Of a DNA stretch of 30,542 nt, positions 15,409-21,564 are shown piece by piece. Made by a program: the position numbers and the translations under genes. The first letter of the stretch is position 1; each line of letters begins with the position of its first letter. Origin of the DNA: JANNRW01 sp031401815. GTDB taxonomy: Bacteria; Desulfobacterota; Desulfuromonadia; Geobacterales; DSM-12255. The stretch is taken from positions 1 to 30,542 of the forward strand of contig JANNRW010000475.1 in assembly GCA_031401815.1 (NCBI GenBank). Direction: 5' to 3'. Under the pieces are notes generated by a model. That model made no database searches. It was not told where the DNA came from and saw only the letters and a list, made by a program, of their open reading frames with translations.

Positions 15409-15921
15409 TCAATCAGGAGATCTGCGTCTGCCGGTTACTCTGTTAAATTTCCTCACAACAGCCGCCTGCATTTTTTCGACTCTGGAAGTAAGGTTAACCG
15501 TAACAAAGTATAATTTTTCTACGATAGTGCCGTTGATACGAACATAATCCGGGTACAGGTGCTTAACGTATGCCCTGCTTATGGTCACGCCCGAGCCGTA
15601 AATTACGTAGTATTGAACGGCTAGTTCAAGCAGATAGATATCCATGCTGTTTTTGCCGTTTTTCACTATGTATAGCTCCCATTTGTTACGCCTTTTGCGC
15701 ATTATGTCCGCTTTTACGATTACCCCGTCATAACAGAAAACCGCTTCGAACATGACCTTTGCCGTCTGCATTGTTTCAGCAGTACGGCGAATCTGGTCAT
15801 CAATGGATAACCCGTCGGAGGAGATATTTACCCCTCCTGGGAAGAGTTTCTGCGCCATTTCTCGCGTACGCTCTTCTTCGCTTATGCAAGCTTTTCCGAG
15901 GTTGTTGGAGTTGTCATCCAT
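15409..15921 (-). pseudogene. C-terminally truncated DUF2779-like protein
   Basis: A 170-residue frame collinear with the first about 140 residues of the 407-residue protein at 18465-19688 (shared EMAQKLFPGG, FEAVFCYDGVIVKADIMRKR, AVQYYV). It then loses similarity and stops next to hicA. The RNase H-like second half is missing. In the PDDEXK-like region, relatives remembered from the family read ELYEVKSST; here it is ELYIVKNGK, so the Glu at 85 is Ile while K87 is kept. D72 is present. The frame is open, so a short protein may still be made. It is preceded by the 111-residue acidic gene and an intercistronic hairpin, as in the other copy. Confidence 0.7.
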
Positions 15922-15973
15922 AAGAATTCCTCAAGGCTATTAGTGGGCTTCTCGATTGAAACGGTTAAGTGAT

Positions 15974-16003
15974 AGAGGCTCTGCACGGGTGTACAGAGCC
16001 TCT
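15974..16003. repeat. Intercistronic hairpin, copy A
   Basis: A perfect 10-bp stem, AGAGGCTCTG (15974-15983) and CAGAGCCTCT (15994-16003), with a 10-base loop. It lies between the 111-residue gene and the truncated DUF2779-like gene. No T-run follows on either strand, so it is not a standard terminator. Copy B at 19741-19770 has a compensatory pair change. Confidence 0.7.
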
Positions 16004-16032
16004 TCAGGATATCTCTGAGTAAGTTCCCTTCG

Positions 16033-16068
16033 GCTCCGCTCAGGGAACGGATGTGCGCTGAGCGGAGC
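16033..16068. repeat. REP-like inverted repeat, copy A
   Basis: A perfect 11-bp inverted repeat, GCTCCGCTCAG (16033-16043) and CTGAGCGGAGC (16058-16068), sits just downstream of the 111-residue gene. The counterpart in the second cassette is at 19789-19822 (10 bp). Confidence 0.7.
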
Positions 16069-16099
16069 GATGCAGTGAGCCAGTCGAACTGTCGAAGCG

Positions 16100-16435
16100 C
16101 TAATCATCGATAAACTCTTCATCATCCACGTCGTCGTCATCAGCGATCTCTCCCGGCAGATACCTCTCCAGCAGGCGTGCAGGGAGTTTCCGGGCGTCCG
16201 AAAAGTCTCTTTTATATCCTACCAGCAGGAAGTTGCTTAAAGGGATCAGGGCGTAGCCGGATTCTGCCAGTTGTTCGCTGATCTCGGTTATTAAAGGCTC
16301 CTCCAGCCTTCCCACCCCTGCAATTCCCCGCAGATCTGGCCACCCCAGACGATACTTCTCGCACTCATCATCGCCGAATTTTTGATTGTAGATTTCCTTC
16401 AGAATAACTGCCACTTCCTGTGCTGTCCGTGTCAT
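16100..16435 (-). CDS. 111-residue acidic-tailed protein, cassette copy A
   Basis: An unrecognised 111-residue protein: an N-terminal helix (MTRTAQEVAVILKEIYNQKF), a central region with GWPDLRGIAGV and YALIPLSNFLLVG, then ARLLERYLPGEIADDDDVDDEEF, an extremely acidic tail that could bind a basic partner or mimic nucleic acid. It differs from copy B (19855-20190) at 10 of 111 positions, so both seem to be under constraint. Each copy is immediately upstream of a DUF2779-like gene, with the same hairpin between, which suggests a functional pair. The ATG at 16435 has a purine-rich GGAGGAG upstream. A third, truncated copy lies at 20936-20988. Confidence 0.75.
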   Translation of the reverse strand: MTRTAQEVAVILKEIYNQKFGDDECEKYRLGWPDLRGIAGVGRLEEPLITEISEQLAESGYALIPLSNFLLVGYKRDFSDARKLPARLLERYLPGEIADDDDVDDEEFIDD

Positions 16436-16582
16436 GACTCTCCTCCCTTAATGCCTTTATTGAGCGGGTTCCCGCTCTGTTGAATCCAGCATATCAGGGC
16501 TATGCGCCATAAGCTGACGCATAGCGGTAAAAAATTCAAACTGGGTGAAATGTGTGTTGATTCATTTCACATAAAAAGCAGC

Positions 16583-16620
16583 TTGACTGTTTATGCTTAG
16601 TGTTGTATAAATTGTACAAC
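16583..16620 (+). promoter_or_regulatory. Promoter and operator of the XRE/ImmA operon
   Basis: TTGACT (16583-16588) and TATAAA (16606-16611) are exactly 17 bases apart. An inverted repeat GTTGTA (16602-16607) and TACAAC (16615-16620) with a 7-base spacer overlaps the -10. This is the expected place for autorepression by the XRE-type protein encoded downstream. Confidence 0.75.
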
Positions 16621-16657
16621 ATTACCAACAGAGGACTACAGAAAGGGGGAATATATC

Positions 16658-17032
16658 ATGAGTGCCCTGGAGGAGTTTGGGCGATTTTTCAAGGAGATGC
16701 GGGTTAAAGAGGGTGAGACGCTGCGGAGTTTTTGTCAGCGTAACAATCTCGATGCAGGTAACATCAGCAAGCTGGAAAGGGGGTTGATCGCACCATCAAA
16801 AACAAGGGAAAAGCTCGATGAATATGCACAGTATCTGAAAATTGAAAAAGGGAGTGATGATTGGTTCAGATTTTACGATCTGGCATCAGCCTGCTCAGGG
16901 ATGATCCCACCCGACATTCTGGATGACAAGCAGCTTGCCGCAAAGCTGCCGCTACTCTTCAGAACGTTGAGAGGTCAGGATGTTCCCGACGAGAAACTGC
17001 CGGATCTGGCCGAGCTCATCCGAAGGAGTTAA
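16658..17032 (+). CDS. XRE-family helix-turn-helix regulator
   Basis: A 124-residue regulator with an N-terminal XRE helix-turn-helix (about 8-65: ETLRSFCQRNNLDAGNISKLERG then APSKTREKLDEYAQYL) and a C-terminal helical part. It probably represses its own promoter through the GTTGTA/TACAAC repeat. GGGGGA lies 7 bases before the ATG. The next gene, an ImmA/IrrE-type protease, starts one base after its stop, the arrangement of repressor-protease switches in mobile elements and of HigA-like TA units. The inducing signal is unknown. Confidence 0.88.
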   Translation: MSALEEFGRFFKEMRVKEGETLRSFCQRNNLDAGNISKLERGLIAPSKTREKLDEYAQYLKIEKGSDDWFRFYDLASACSGMIPPDILDDKQLAAKLPLLFRTLRGQDVPDEKLPDLAELIRRS

Positions 17033-17033
17033 G

Positions 17034-17660
17034 ATGGCGATTCCGTTCCTGACGAATGACCAGATTCACGAAGCAGCAATGGCGTTCCTGCAAGAATACC
17101 ATCCGCAAGATTCGCTGCCCGTGCCGATTGAGGAGATTATTGAATTGCAATTGGGCCTGGACATTGTCCCGACGCCTGGCTTGTTGAAAGGTTTCGAAAT
17201 CGACGGTTTTCTGACCAGAGATTTTTCCAGTATCTACGTCGATGACAACATCCAGAACAACAGGCCGACACGTTACCGATTTACGCTTGCTCACGAAGTA
17301 GGGCATCTCGTCCTGCATCGAGCGCTTCTGGAGGAACAGGCAACTTTTGACGACGTGGACTCGTGGCGACAATTCGTGAGAGACTTGGGGGCGGACAAGG
17401 ATAGTTACGAATATCAAGGATATGCTTTTGCAGGATATCTCTTGGTTCCGAAGCACCACTTGGCAGCAAAAGTGAAACAATGCATCCCTGAGATTGACGC
17501 TCAGATTTCAGCAGCACGAAATGCAGGGTTTCCGCGTGCCAAATATCTGGATTCTGCGGTGAACTCGCTTGCAAACAGGCTTTCCGGCGTGTTTGACGTC
17601 TCACCAGAAGTCATGCTGAGAAGGATTAAGAGCGACAAGCTAGATTCAAAGATTCCATAA
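17034..17660 (+). CDS. ImmA/IrrE-family zinc metallopeptidase
   Basis: A 208-residue ImmA/IrrE-type protein with the zinc motif HEVGH (H87, E88, H91) inside FTLAHEVGHLVLH, and a later AFAGYLLVPK segment that aligns with the usual third-ligand helix. By analogy with ImmA it would cleave the upstream XRE repressor and relieve repression. ATG at 17034 is chosen (GGAG 6 bases upstream, one base after the previous stop); an upstream in-frame start at 16980 would overlap the regulator. A strong terminator follows at 17665. Confidence 0.9.
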   Translation: MAIPFLTNDQIHEAAMAFLQEYHPQDSLPVPIEEIIELQLGLDIVPTPGLLKGFEIDGFLTRDFSSIYVDDNIQNNRPTRYRFTLAHEVGHLVLHRALLEEQATFDDVDSWRQFVRDLGADKDSYEYQGYAFAGYLLVPKHHLAAKVKQCIPEIDAQISAARNAGFPRAKYLDSAVNSLANRLSGVFDVSPEVMLRRIKSDKLDSKIP

Positions 17661-17664
17661 TAGC

Positions 17665-17696
17665 AAAAGCCGCCATTGGGAAGAATGGCGGCTTTT
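17665..17696 (+). terminator. Terminator after the XRE/ImmA operon
   Basis: A perfect 13-bp stem, AAAAGCCGCCATT (17665-17677) and AATGGCGGCTTTT (17684-17696), with a 6-base loop. The T-run at the 3' arm fits rho-independent termination on the plus strand. Confidence 0.85.
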
Positions 17697-17815
17697 GGAG
17701 ACCTGATACGGAAGGTATACGGTCCCTTGCCTAGTCGGCAACAGTCAAGTCAAAAATACCAGAACCGACAAATAGTGGCAAGCTTCAATCTCCTTCCGGA
17801 AGGAGGTAAACGAAT

Positions 17816-17929
17816 ATGTCAGTTAAGACGATCACGATTGGCAGAGATGCAAGAAACGGGCAGTTCATTGCAGTAAAAGAAGCAGAAAGACGGAAAAGCA
17901 CAGCAGTTGTTGAAAAGATCAAGCGTTAA
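17816..17929 (+). CDS. 37-residue basic small protein
   Basis: A short frame encoding MSVKTITIGRDARNGQF, then IAVKEAERRKSTAVVEKIKR. It is preceded by a near-perfect ribosome binding site (AAGGAGG) and followed by its own terminator at 17942, so it is very likely a real gene. Small proteins of this pattern (a basic beta-strand, GQFI/V, an EA.RR segment, Thr/Val-rich end) are remembered as common next to TA and mobile genes, with no assigned function. The ends of the protein are basic. Confidence 0.75.
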   Translation: MSVKTITIGRDARNGQFIAVKEAERRKSTAVVEKIKR

Positions 17930-17941
17930 TGAAAGGCTAAG

Positions 17942-17970
17942 AGGGGGAGCGAACGCTCCTCCTTTGTTTT
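17942..17970 (+). terminator. Terminator after the 37-residue gene
   Basis: AGGGGGAGC (17942-17950) pairs with GCTCCTCCT (17955-17963) around GAAC, with one wobble, followed by a T-rich tract TTTGTTTT. Confidence 0.8.
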
Positions 17971-18017
17971 CAAGCCTCGTTTATTTCTTTCTCGTAGAAC
18001 TTATCCTCAACATCTCC

Positions 18018-18410
18018 TCAAATCGCAATCTCCACACAAATCTTGTCATAGCTGACTCGCGGTGCCCGTGGGGCGTTTGCTTGCTCGCCGGCAACTGCGC
18101 TTTTGTCCATGGTCACCAGACCAAGTTCGGCAAGATGCTTCAAGTCATCGCTGACATTTTTCACATTCCTGCCGACAAGCCGCGACAGCTGATGAATGGT
18201 ATCCGGTTTTTCCCGCTTGACGACATGCAGCAGCTCAAGACGTTTTTCAGTGAGAATCTTTCTGAAGGCGTCGAGATTTTCAAAGTATATGCCACGGTGA
18301 GGCCTGGCACTGCCGCCTGCCTGATACGATTCATACGCTTCGGCAATTTCACTTACGCCTTCTTCCAGCGTTTTTATACCGATGGTAATATTTTTAGCCT
18401 TGGGACTCAT
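18018..18410 (-). CDS. HVO_A0114-type winged-helix regulator, orphan antitoxin-like
   Basis: A 130-residue winged-helix protein. The core about 55-110 (ELLHVVKREKPDTIHQLSRLVGRNVKNVSDDLKHLAELGLV) is an ArsR/MarR-like DNA-binding fold of the HVO_A0114 type. In many genomes such proteins are the antitoxin partner of a TumE-type (DUF6516) toxin. No such toxin is present on either side: only 54 bases separate it from the DUF2779-like gene upstream, and the 37-residue gene is convergent. It is either an orphan regulator or the remnant of a TA pair. Its ribosome binding site is weak. Confidence 0.75.
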   Translation of the reverse strand: MSPKAKNITIGIKTLEEGVSEIAEAYESYQAGGSARPHRGIYFENLDAFRKILTEKRLELLHVVKREKPDTIHQLSRLVGRNVKNVSDDLKHLAELGLVTMDKSAVAGEQANAPRAPRVSYDKICVEIAI

Positions 18411-18464
18411 GTTGGTATGATATGCCCCTATAGAATGGATTTCAACTTTTTTTTATCGATCAAT

Positions 18465-19688
18465 TTATGAAGAACTTTCATGAATGACTTCCAAAAGCTT
18501 CACCAATGCCAGCGTTTCCTGACTGCAACCATCAAGCAGGATTTTTTTCACTATTGCCAACAGCATCGGATCACCTGACGGCTCTCCCATTGCATGATAT
18601 AGATCCTTAGCTTCTTCCCTGTCGTTCTCATAATTCTTCCCCTTCACGAACGCTGGCAACACTGCATTGATTGAGTACGACCCCTGCTGTTTCCACGAGT
18701 ATATATGCCGCTTCCGAAAAGGTGCCATCAGATCAATTGTGGCATGGAGTATCTTTAGAATCCGATTCTTCTTTTGGGGGAACTCACTTGCAAGCTCCTT
18801 AAGACAACTCAGTTCAAATGACTTGTTGTAAACCAGTATGCAGGGGTCTTCGGGGATATCCTTCAGCAGTTTTTCGAGGAACCCCTTGCGCGGATCTGCA
18901 CTGGGCTGAGCCAGGAACTTGCGGTGGCACAGTTTCCCTCCGGCATGTTTCTGGATATGGAGGGAATACCGGAATGGCAGCTGCTGGTAAGGTTTGAGTC
19001 TGTCGTAAGGGGGAATAGCATATTGTAAGGTCTCAAAATTCAGAAAGCAGAGAGGATACCAGAGCTGCTCCAGAAACTGCCTCAGCTCAGGCTTCTTAAC
19101 GATGGTCTTCTTTTCGCGGGACTCTTCCAGCAGAAGCCGCTGTTGATCTTTAAACAGTTTGCCGATATCAATTTTCGATGCTTTGTCGTCAAGCATCTTT
19201 TTCTGCCTGGCAATCTCTTTTTTGACCTTCGCCTGCTGTTCTTTCACCTCAGCAGTATAATTCTCCGTTAAAAAGCCTTTCTTCTCTACGATAGAGCCGT
19301 TAACACGGTCATAAAACGGGTACAGGTACTTAAGGCATGCCTTGCTGATGATGACGCCTGCACCGGAAATAACGTAGTATTTAACGGCAATAACATGCAG
19401 ACAGAGATCATTATTGCTGTTGATCTTATTTACTTCATACAGCTCCCAACCGTTCCACCTCTTGCGCATGATGTCAGCTTTTACGATTACTCCGTCATAG
19501 CTGAAAACCGCTTCGTAGATGACCGTTGCCCTCTTCATGGCTTCAGCAGTCTGGCGAATCTGCTCATCAATGGAAAATCCGTCGAAGGGGATAGTTATCC
19601 CTCCGGGGAAGAGTTTCTGCGCCATTTCTAGCGCACGCTGCTCTTCGTTTGTGCAAGATTTTCCAAGGTTTTTGGAGGTATCTTCCAT
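18465..19688 (-). CDS. DUF2779-like protein with altered nuclease residues
   Basis: A 407-residue relative of DUF2779, a family that joins a Cas4-like PDDEXK part to an RNase H-like exonuclease-type part. First half: SYDGVIVKADIMRKR (D72), then ELYEVNKIN, where family members as I remember them read ELYEVKSST, so the catalytic Lys is Asn (N87). Second half: FLNFETL (N217) in place of the usual FLDFETI, YNKSFELSCLKEL intact, IDLMAPFRKRHIY with D319 intact, and CSQETLALV where the usual Asp is Glu (E391). The N-terminal Cys-containing start and the internal Cys cluster of the family are absent; a Lys/Glu-rich coiled coil occupies about 146-200. Catalysis is doubtful; a binding or regulatory role is inferred. 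It is the second gene of a pair with the 111-residue protein. Confidence 0.75.
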   Translation of the reverse strand: MEDTSKNLGKSCTNEEQRALEMAQKLFPGGITIPFDGFSIDEQIRQTAEAMKRATVIYEAVFSYDGVIVKADIMRKRWNGWELYEVNKINSNNDLCLHVIAVKYYVISGAGVIISKACLKYLYPFYDRVNGSIVEKKGFLTENYTAEVKEQQAKVKKEIARQKKMLDDKASKIDIGKLFKDQQRLLLEESREKKTIVKKPELRQFLEQLWYPLCFLNFETLQYAIPPYDRLKPYQQLPFRYSLHIQKHAGGKLCHRKFLAQPSADPRKGFLEKLLKDIPEDPCILVYNKSFELSCLKELASEFPQKKNRILKILHATIDLMAPFRKRHIYSWKQQGSYSINAVLPAFVKGKNYENDREEAKDLYHAMGEPSGDPMLLAIVKKILLDGCSQETLALVKLLEVIHESSS

Positions 19689-19740
19689 AAGGATTCCTCA
19701 AGGCAGTTAAAGGGATTCTCGATTGAAAAGGTTAAGTGAT

Positions 19741-19770
19741 AAAGGCTCTGCACGGGTGTACAGAGCCTTT
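19741..19770. repeat. Intercistronic hairpin, copy B
   Basis: AAAGGCTCTG (19741-19750) and CAGAGCCTTT (19761-19770) with the same 10-base loop as copy A at 15974-16003. The second pair of the stem is A-T here and G-C in copy A, so both strands of the stem changed together. Confidence 0.75.
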
Positions 19771-19788
19771 CCAGGGTAGTTCCTTCGA

Positions 19789-19822
19789 CTCCGCTCAGGG
19801 AACGGATGTGCGCTGAGCGGAG
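19789..19822. repeat. REP-like inverted repeat, copy B
   Basis: CTCCGCTCAG (19789-19798) and CTGAGCGGAG (19813-19822), with outer TTCGAC/GTCGAA arms. Counterpart of 16033-16068. Confidence 0.7.
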
Positions 19823-19854
19823 CGATGCGGTGAGCCCGTCGAACTGTAGAAGCG

Positions 19855-20190
19855 CTAATCATCGTTAAACTCTTCATCATCCACGTCGTCGTCATCAGCA
19901 ATTTCTCCCGGCAGATACCTCTCCAGCAGGCGGGCAGGGAGTTTCCGGGCGTCCGAAAAGTCTCTTTCCTGTCCTACCAGCAGGAAGTTGCTTAATGGGA
20001 TCAGGGCGTAGCCGGATTCTGCCAGTTGCTCGCTGATCTCGGATATGAAGGGCTCCTCCAGCTTTTTTACTCCCGCAATTCCCCGCAGATCCGGCCACCC
20101 CAGGCGATACTTCTCGCACTCATCGTCGCCGAATTTTTGATCGTAGATTTCCTTCAGAATATCTGCCACTTCCTCTGCTGTCCGTGTCAT
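19855..20190 (-). CDS. 111-residue acidic-tailed protein, cassette copy B
   Basis: Second intact copy of the unrecognised 111-residue protein (see 16100-16435). It starts MTRTAEEVADILKEIYDQKF and ends in the same DDDDVDDEEF tail. The ATG at 20190 is preceded by GGGAGGAG; the longer in-frame extension upstream is not supported by the alignment with copy A. Ten substitutions, several of them conservative, separate the copies, and there are no gaps. The full-length DUF2779-like gene follows downstream with the hairpin and REP-like element between. The pairing is preserved in both cassettes, so the two products may interact. Confidence 0.78.
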   Translation of the reverse strand: MTRTAEEVADILKEIYDQKFGDDECEKYRLGWPDLRGIAGVKKLEEPFISEISEQLAESGYALIPLSNFLLVGQERDFSDARKLPARLLERYLPGEIADDDDVDDEEFNDD

Positions 20191-20369
20191 GTCTCTCCTC
20201 CCAGAATGATTTGATTTACCGGGTTTCCGGCCTGTTGAATCCAGCATAACAGGGCGATGCGACAGAAGTTGACGTGAATGACGATAATTTTTCAAGCTGG
20301 AAAGTTTCTTGAATTAGTCATCCCTGAAAAACGCCTTTGAGATAATTGCGATTCTTCCGGTGATCCGAT

Positions 20370-20421
20370 TTCATATGGCCAATATCCGGCAGATCGAGCG
20401 GGAAGAGGGGGTGGAGGTGTG
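20370..20421 (+). pseudogene. Short C-terminal relic upstream of hicBA copy 2
   Basis: One plus-strand frame ends FHMANIRQIEREEGVEV and a stop. Its end resembles both the relic at 21108-21221 (IIRLIEREERVED) and the tail of the DUF1016 relic before hicBA copy 1 (GREEVVEV). It is too short to assign a family. Confidence 0.4.
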
Positions 20422-20492
20422 AGCGGGCACTTTTTGCTGTTATTGCTTGTAGTTCTGAGCTGTGATAGTATCTTGCTTGAAAGGAGCTGACC

Positions 20493-20699
20493 ATGAACGA
20501 GATATTTTTTCTGGTGGAAGATTCAGCTGAAGGCGGCTACACAGCCAACGCCTTGGGAGAGTCGATCTTCACCGAAGCGGAGACGCTGGAGGCACTGCAC
20601 GAGAATGTACGGGACGCCGTGCTCTGTCATTTTGACGAAGGTAAAGCACCAAAGATGATCCGGCTACACTTTGTGCATGAGGAAGTTCTGGCAGTATGA
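20493..20699 (+). CDS. hicB: HicB-type antitoxin, copy 2
   Basis: A 68-residue HicB, identical to copy 1 except for Ala at 34 and Glu at 64. Promoter-like TTGCTT/TAGTAT and AGGAG are conserved at the same distances. Because the two antitoxins are nearly identical, each should be able to neutralise both HicA toxins, giving redundancy. It overlaps hicA by 4 bases. Confidence 0.92.
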   Translation: MNEIFFLVEDSAEGGYTANALGESIFTEAETLEALHENVRDAVLCHFDEGKAPKMIRLHFVHEEVLAV

Positions 20700-20938
20700 A
20701 GCTGCCCCGCGACATTACTGGCCTCGAATTGGCAAAAGCTCTGGATGTTCTTGGCTACCGGATTACGCGACAGACCGGAAGCCACATTCGATTGACCACA
20801 CAGCGACCGGGGGAGCATCACCTTACCATTCCCGCCCATGATCCCCTGAAGGTTGGCACCCTGGCAGCCATTCTTGCCGGCATCGCCACACACCACAAGC
20901 TGAGCCGAGACGAATTACTACAGCGGCTTTTTTCTTGA
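20696..20938 (+). CDS. hicA: HicA-type mRNA interferase toxin, copy 2
   Basis: An 80-residue HicA with catalytic H30 in TGSHIRL intact. It differs from copy 1 at five positions, four of them (K52, V53, T65, H67) in the last third. Both toxin copies remain full-length, which argues that both antitoxin copies are still needed. The stop is followed directly by remnants of a minus-strand 111-residue gene. Confidence 0.92.
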   Translation: MKLPRDITGLELAKALDVLGYRITRQTGSHIRLTTQRPGEHHLTIPAHDPLKVGTLAAILAGIATHHKLSRDELLQRLFS

Positions 20939-20988
20939 TTGTAGATTCCCTTCAAAATATCAGCCACTTCCTGTGCTGTTCTCAACAT
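20936..20988 (-). pseudogene. 5' stump of a third 111-residue gene
   Basis: On the minus strand the frame from ATG 20988 reads MLRTAQEVADILKGIYNQ, matching the first 18 residues of the 111-residue protein (MTRTAQEVAVILKEIYNQ). It then runs into the end of hicA copy 2. Its upstream region (20989-21107) is also homologous to 16436-16555. The rest of the gene is gone. Confidence 0.8.
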
Positions 20989-21107
20989 GACTCTCCTCCC
21001 TGAATGCCTTGATTGAGCGGGTTCCCGCTATGTTGAATTCAGGATATCAGGGCTATGCGCCAGAAACTGACGCAAAGCGATGAAAATTTCAAACTGGGTG
21101 AAATGTG

Positions 21108-21221
21108 TTCAATCTGGCCGCCAAGGCGATCACCGAGCTGGAGGCGGTGGTGGACGATCTGCGGGAGATTATCCGGCTGATTGAAAGGGAAGAGAGGGTG
21201 GAGGATTGCGCAAATTATTGA
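21108..21221 (+). pseudogene. C-terminal relic with coiled-coil character
   Basis: A plus-strand frame encodes FNLAAKAITELEAVVDDL, then REIIRLIEREERVED, ending at 21221. The heptad-like pattern looks like the last helix of a longer protein, possibly a restriction-modification subunit, but no family can be named. It joins the homology of the third 111-residue upstream region abruptly at about 21108. Confidence 0.45.
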
Positions 21222-21266
21222 CAGGATCTTCAATCAGGGTAATACTTGTAACTACCAAGTAATACC
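21218..21266 (+). promoter_or_regulatory. Promoter and operator of the CopG-like/ParE pair
   Basis: Consensus -35 TTGACA (21218-21223), 17-base spacer, -10 AATACT (21241-21246). An inverted repeat GGTAATACTTG (21238-21248) and CAAGTAATACC (21256-21266), 10 of 11 matched with a 7-base spacer, covers the -10 and start region, suited to a ribbon-helix-helix autorepressor. Confidence 0.8.
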
Positions 21267-21279
21267 TGGAGGTGGTCAA

Positions 21280-21564
21280 ATGCAGGCACAAGTAAAACCA
21301 ATGGCAATCAAGCTACCACAGCAGGACAAGGATCGTTTGCAAAGGCTTGGCGAAGCAAAAAAACGCTCTGCTCACTGGCTGGCGAAGGAAGCAATTTCCC
21401 AGTATCTGGAACGTGAAGAAGCCGCTGAACAATTCAATCAGGAAACAGTTGCCCGATGGGAAGAATATTGCCGTACCGGCAAATCAGTCCCTAATGATGA
21501 AGTTATGCGGTGGCTGGAATCATGGGGAACAGATAATGAACTTGAGGCACCGCGATGCAGGTAG
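21280..21564 (+). CDS. CopG/ParD-like ribbon-helix-helix antitoxin
   Basis: A 94-residue antitoxin. The N-terminal ribbon-helix-helix (VKPMAIKLPQQDKDRLQRLGEAKKRSAHWLAKEAISQYL) should dimerise and bind the operator at 21238-21266. The C-terminal half (EEAAEQFNQETVARWEEYCRTG and onward) is acidic and would contact the toxin. GGAGG precedes the ATG at 21280; the 33-residue upstream extension crosses the promoter and is rejected. It overlaps the toxin gene by 10 bases. Confidence 0.88.
   Translation: MQAQVKPMAIKLPQQDKDRLQRLGEAKKRSAHWLAKEAISQYLEREEAAEQFNQETVARWEEYCRTGKSVPNDEVMRWLESWGTDNELEAPRCR

Larger units (their letters stand above)
20398..20938. repeat. 541-bp direct duplication carrying hicBA, copy 2
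   Basis: Gap-free counterpart of 14862-15402. The left end joins a different relic and the right end joins the 5' stump of a third 111-residue gene at a TTGATTG microhomology, so the flanks differ although the block is conserved. Confidence 0.9.

Noticed and set aside
15974..16003. Rho-independent terminator
   Set aside because: The stem is strong but no T-run follows on either strand in either copy.
15940..16140. 66-residue minus-strand frame between the two cassette genes
   Set aside because: It runs through the hairpin and the REP-like inverted repeat and overlaps the 111-residue gene. Its counterpart in the second cassette (19707-19901) is not kept at the protein level.
17676..17876. 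66-residue plus-strand frame after the XRE/ImmA terminator
   Set aside because: It begins inside the terminator hairpin and overlaps, in another frame, the 37-residue gene, which has a much better ribosome binding site.
14584..21221. Insertion sequence or prophage as the cause of the mosaic
   Set aside because: No transposase, integrase, terminal inverted repeats with target duplication, or phage structural gene was found here; the XRE/ImmA pair alone is not enough to call an integrative element.
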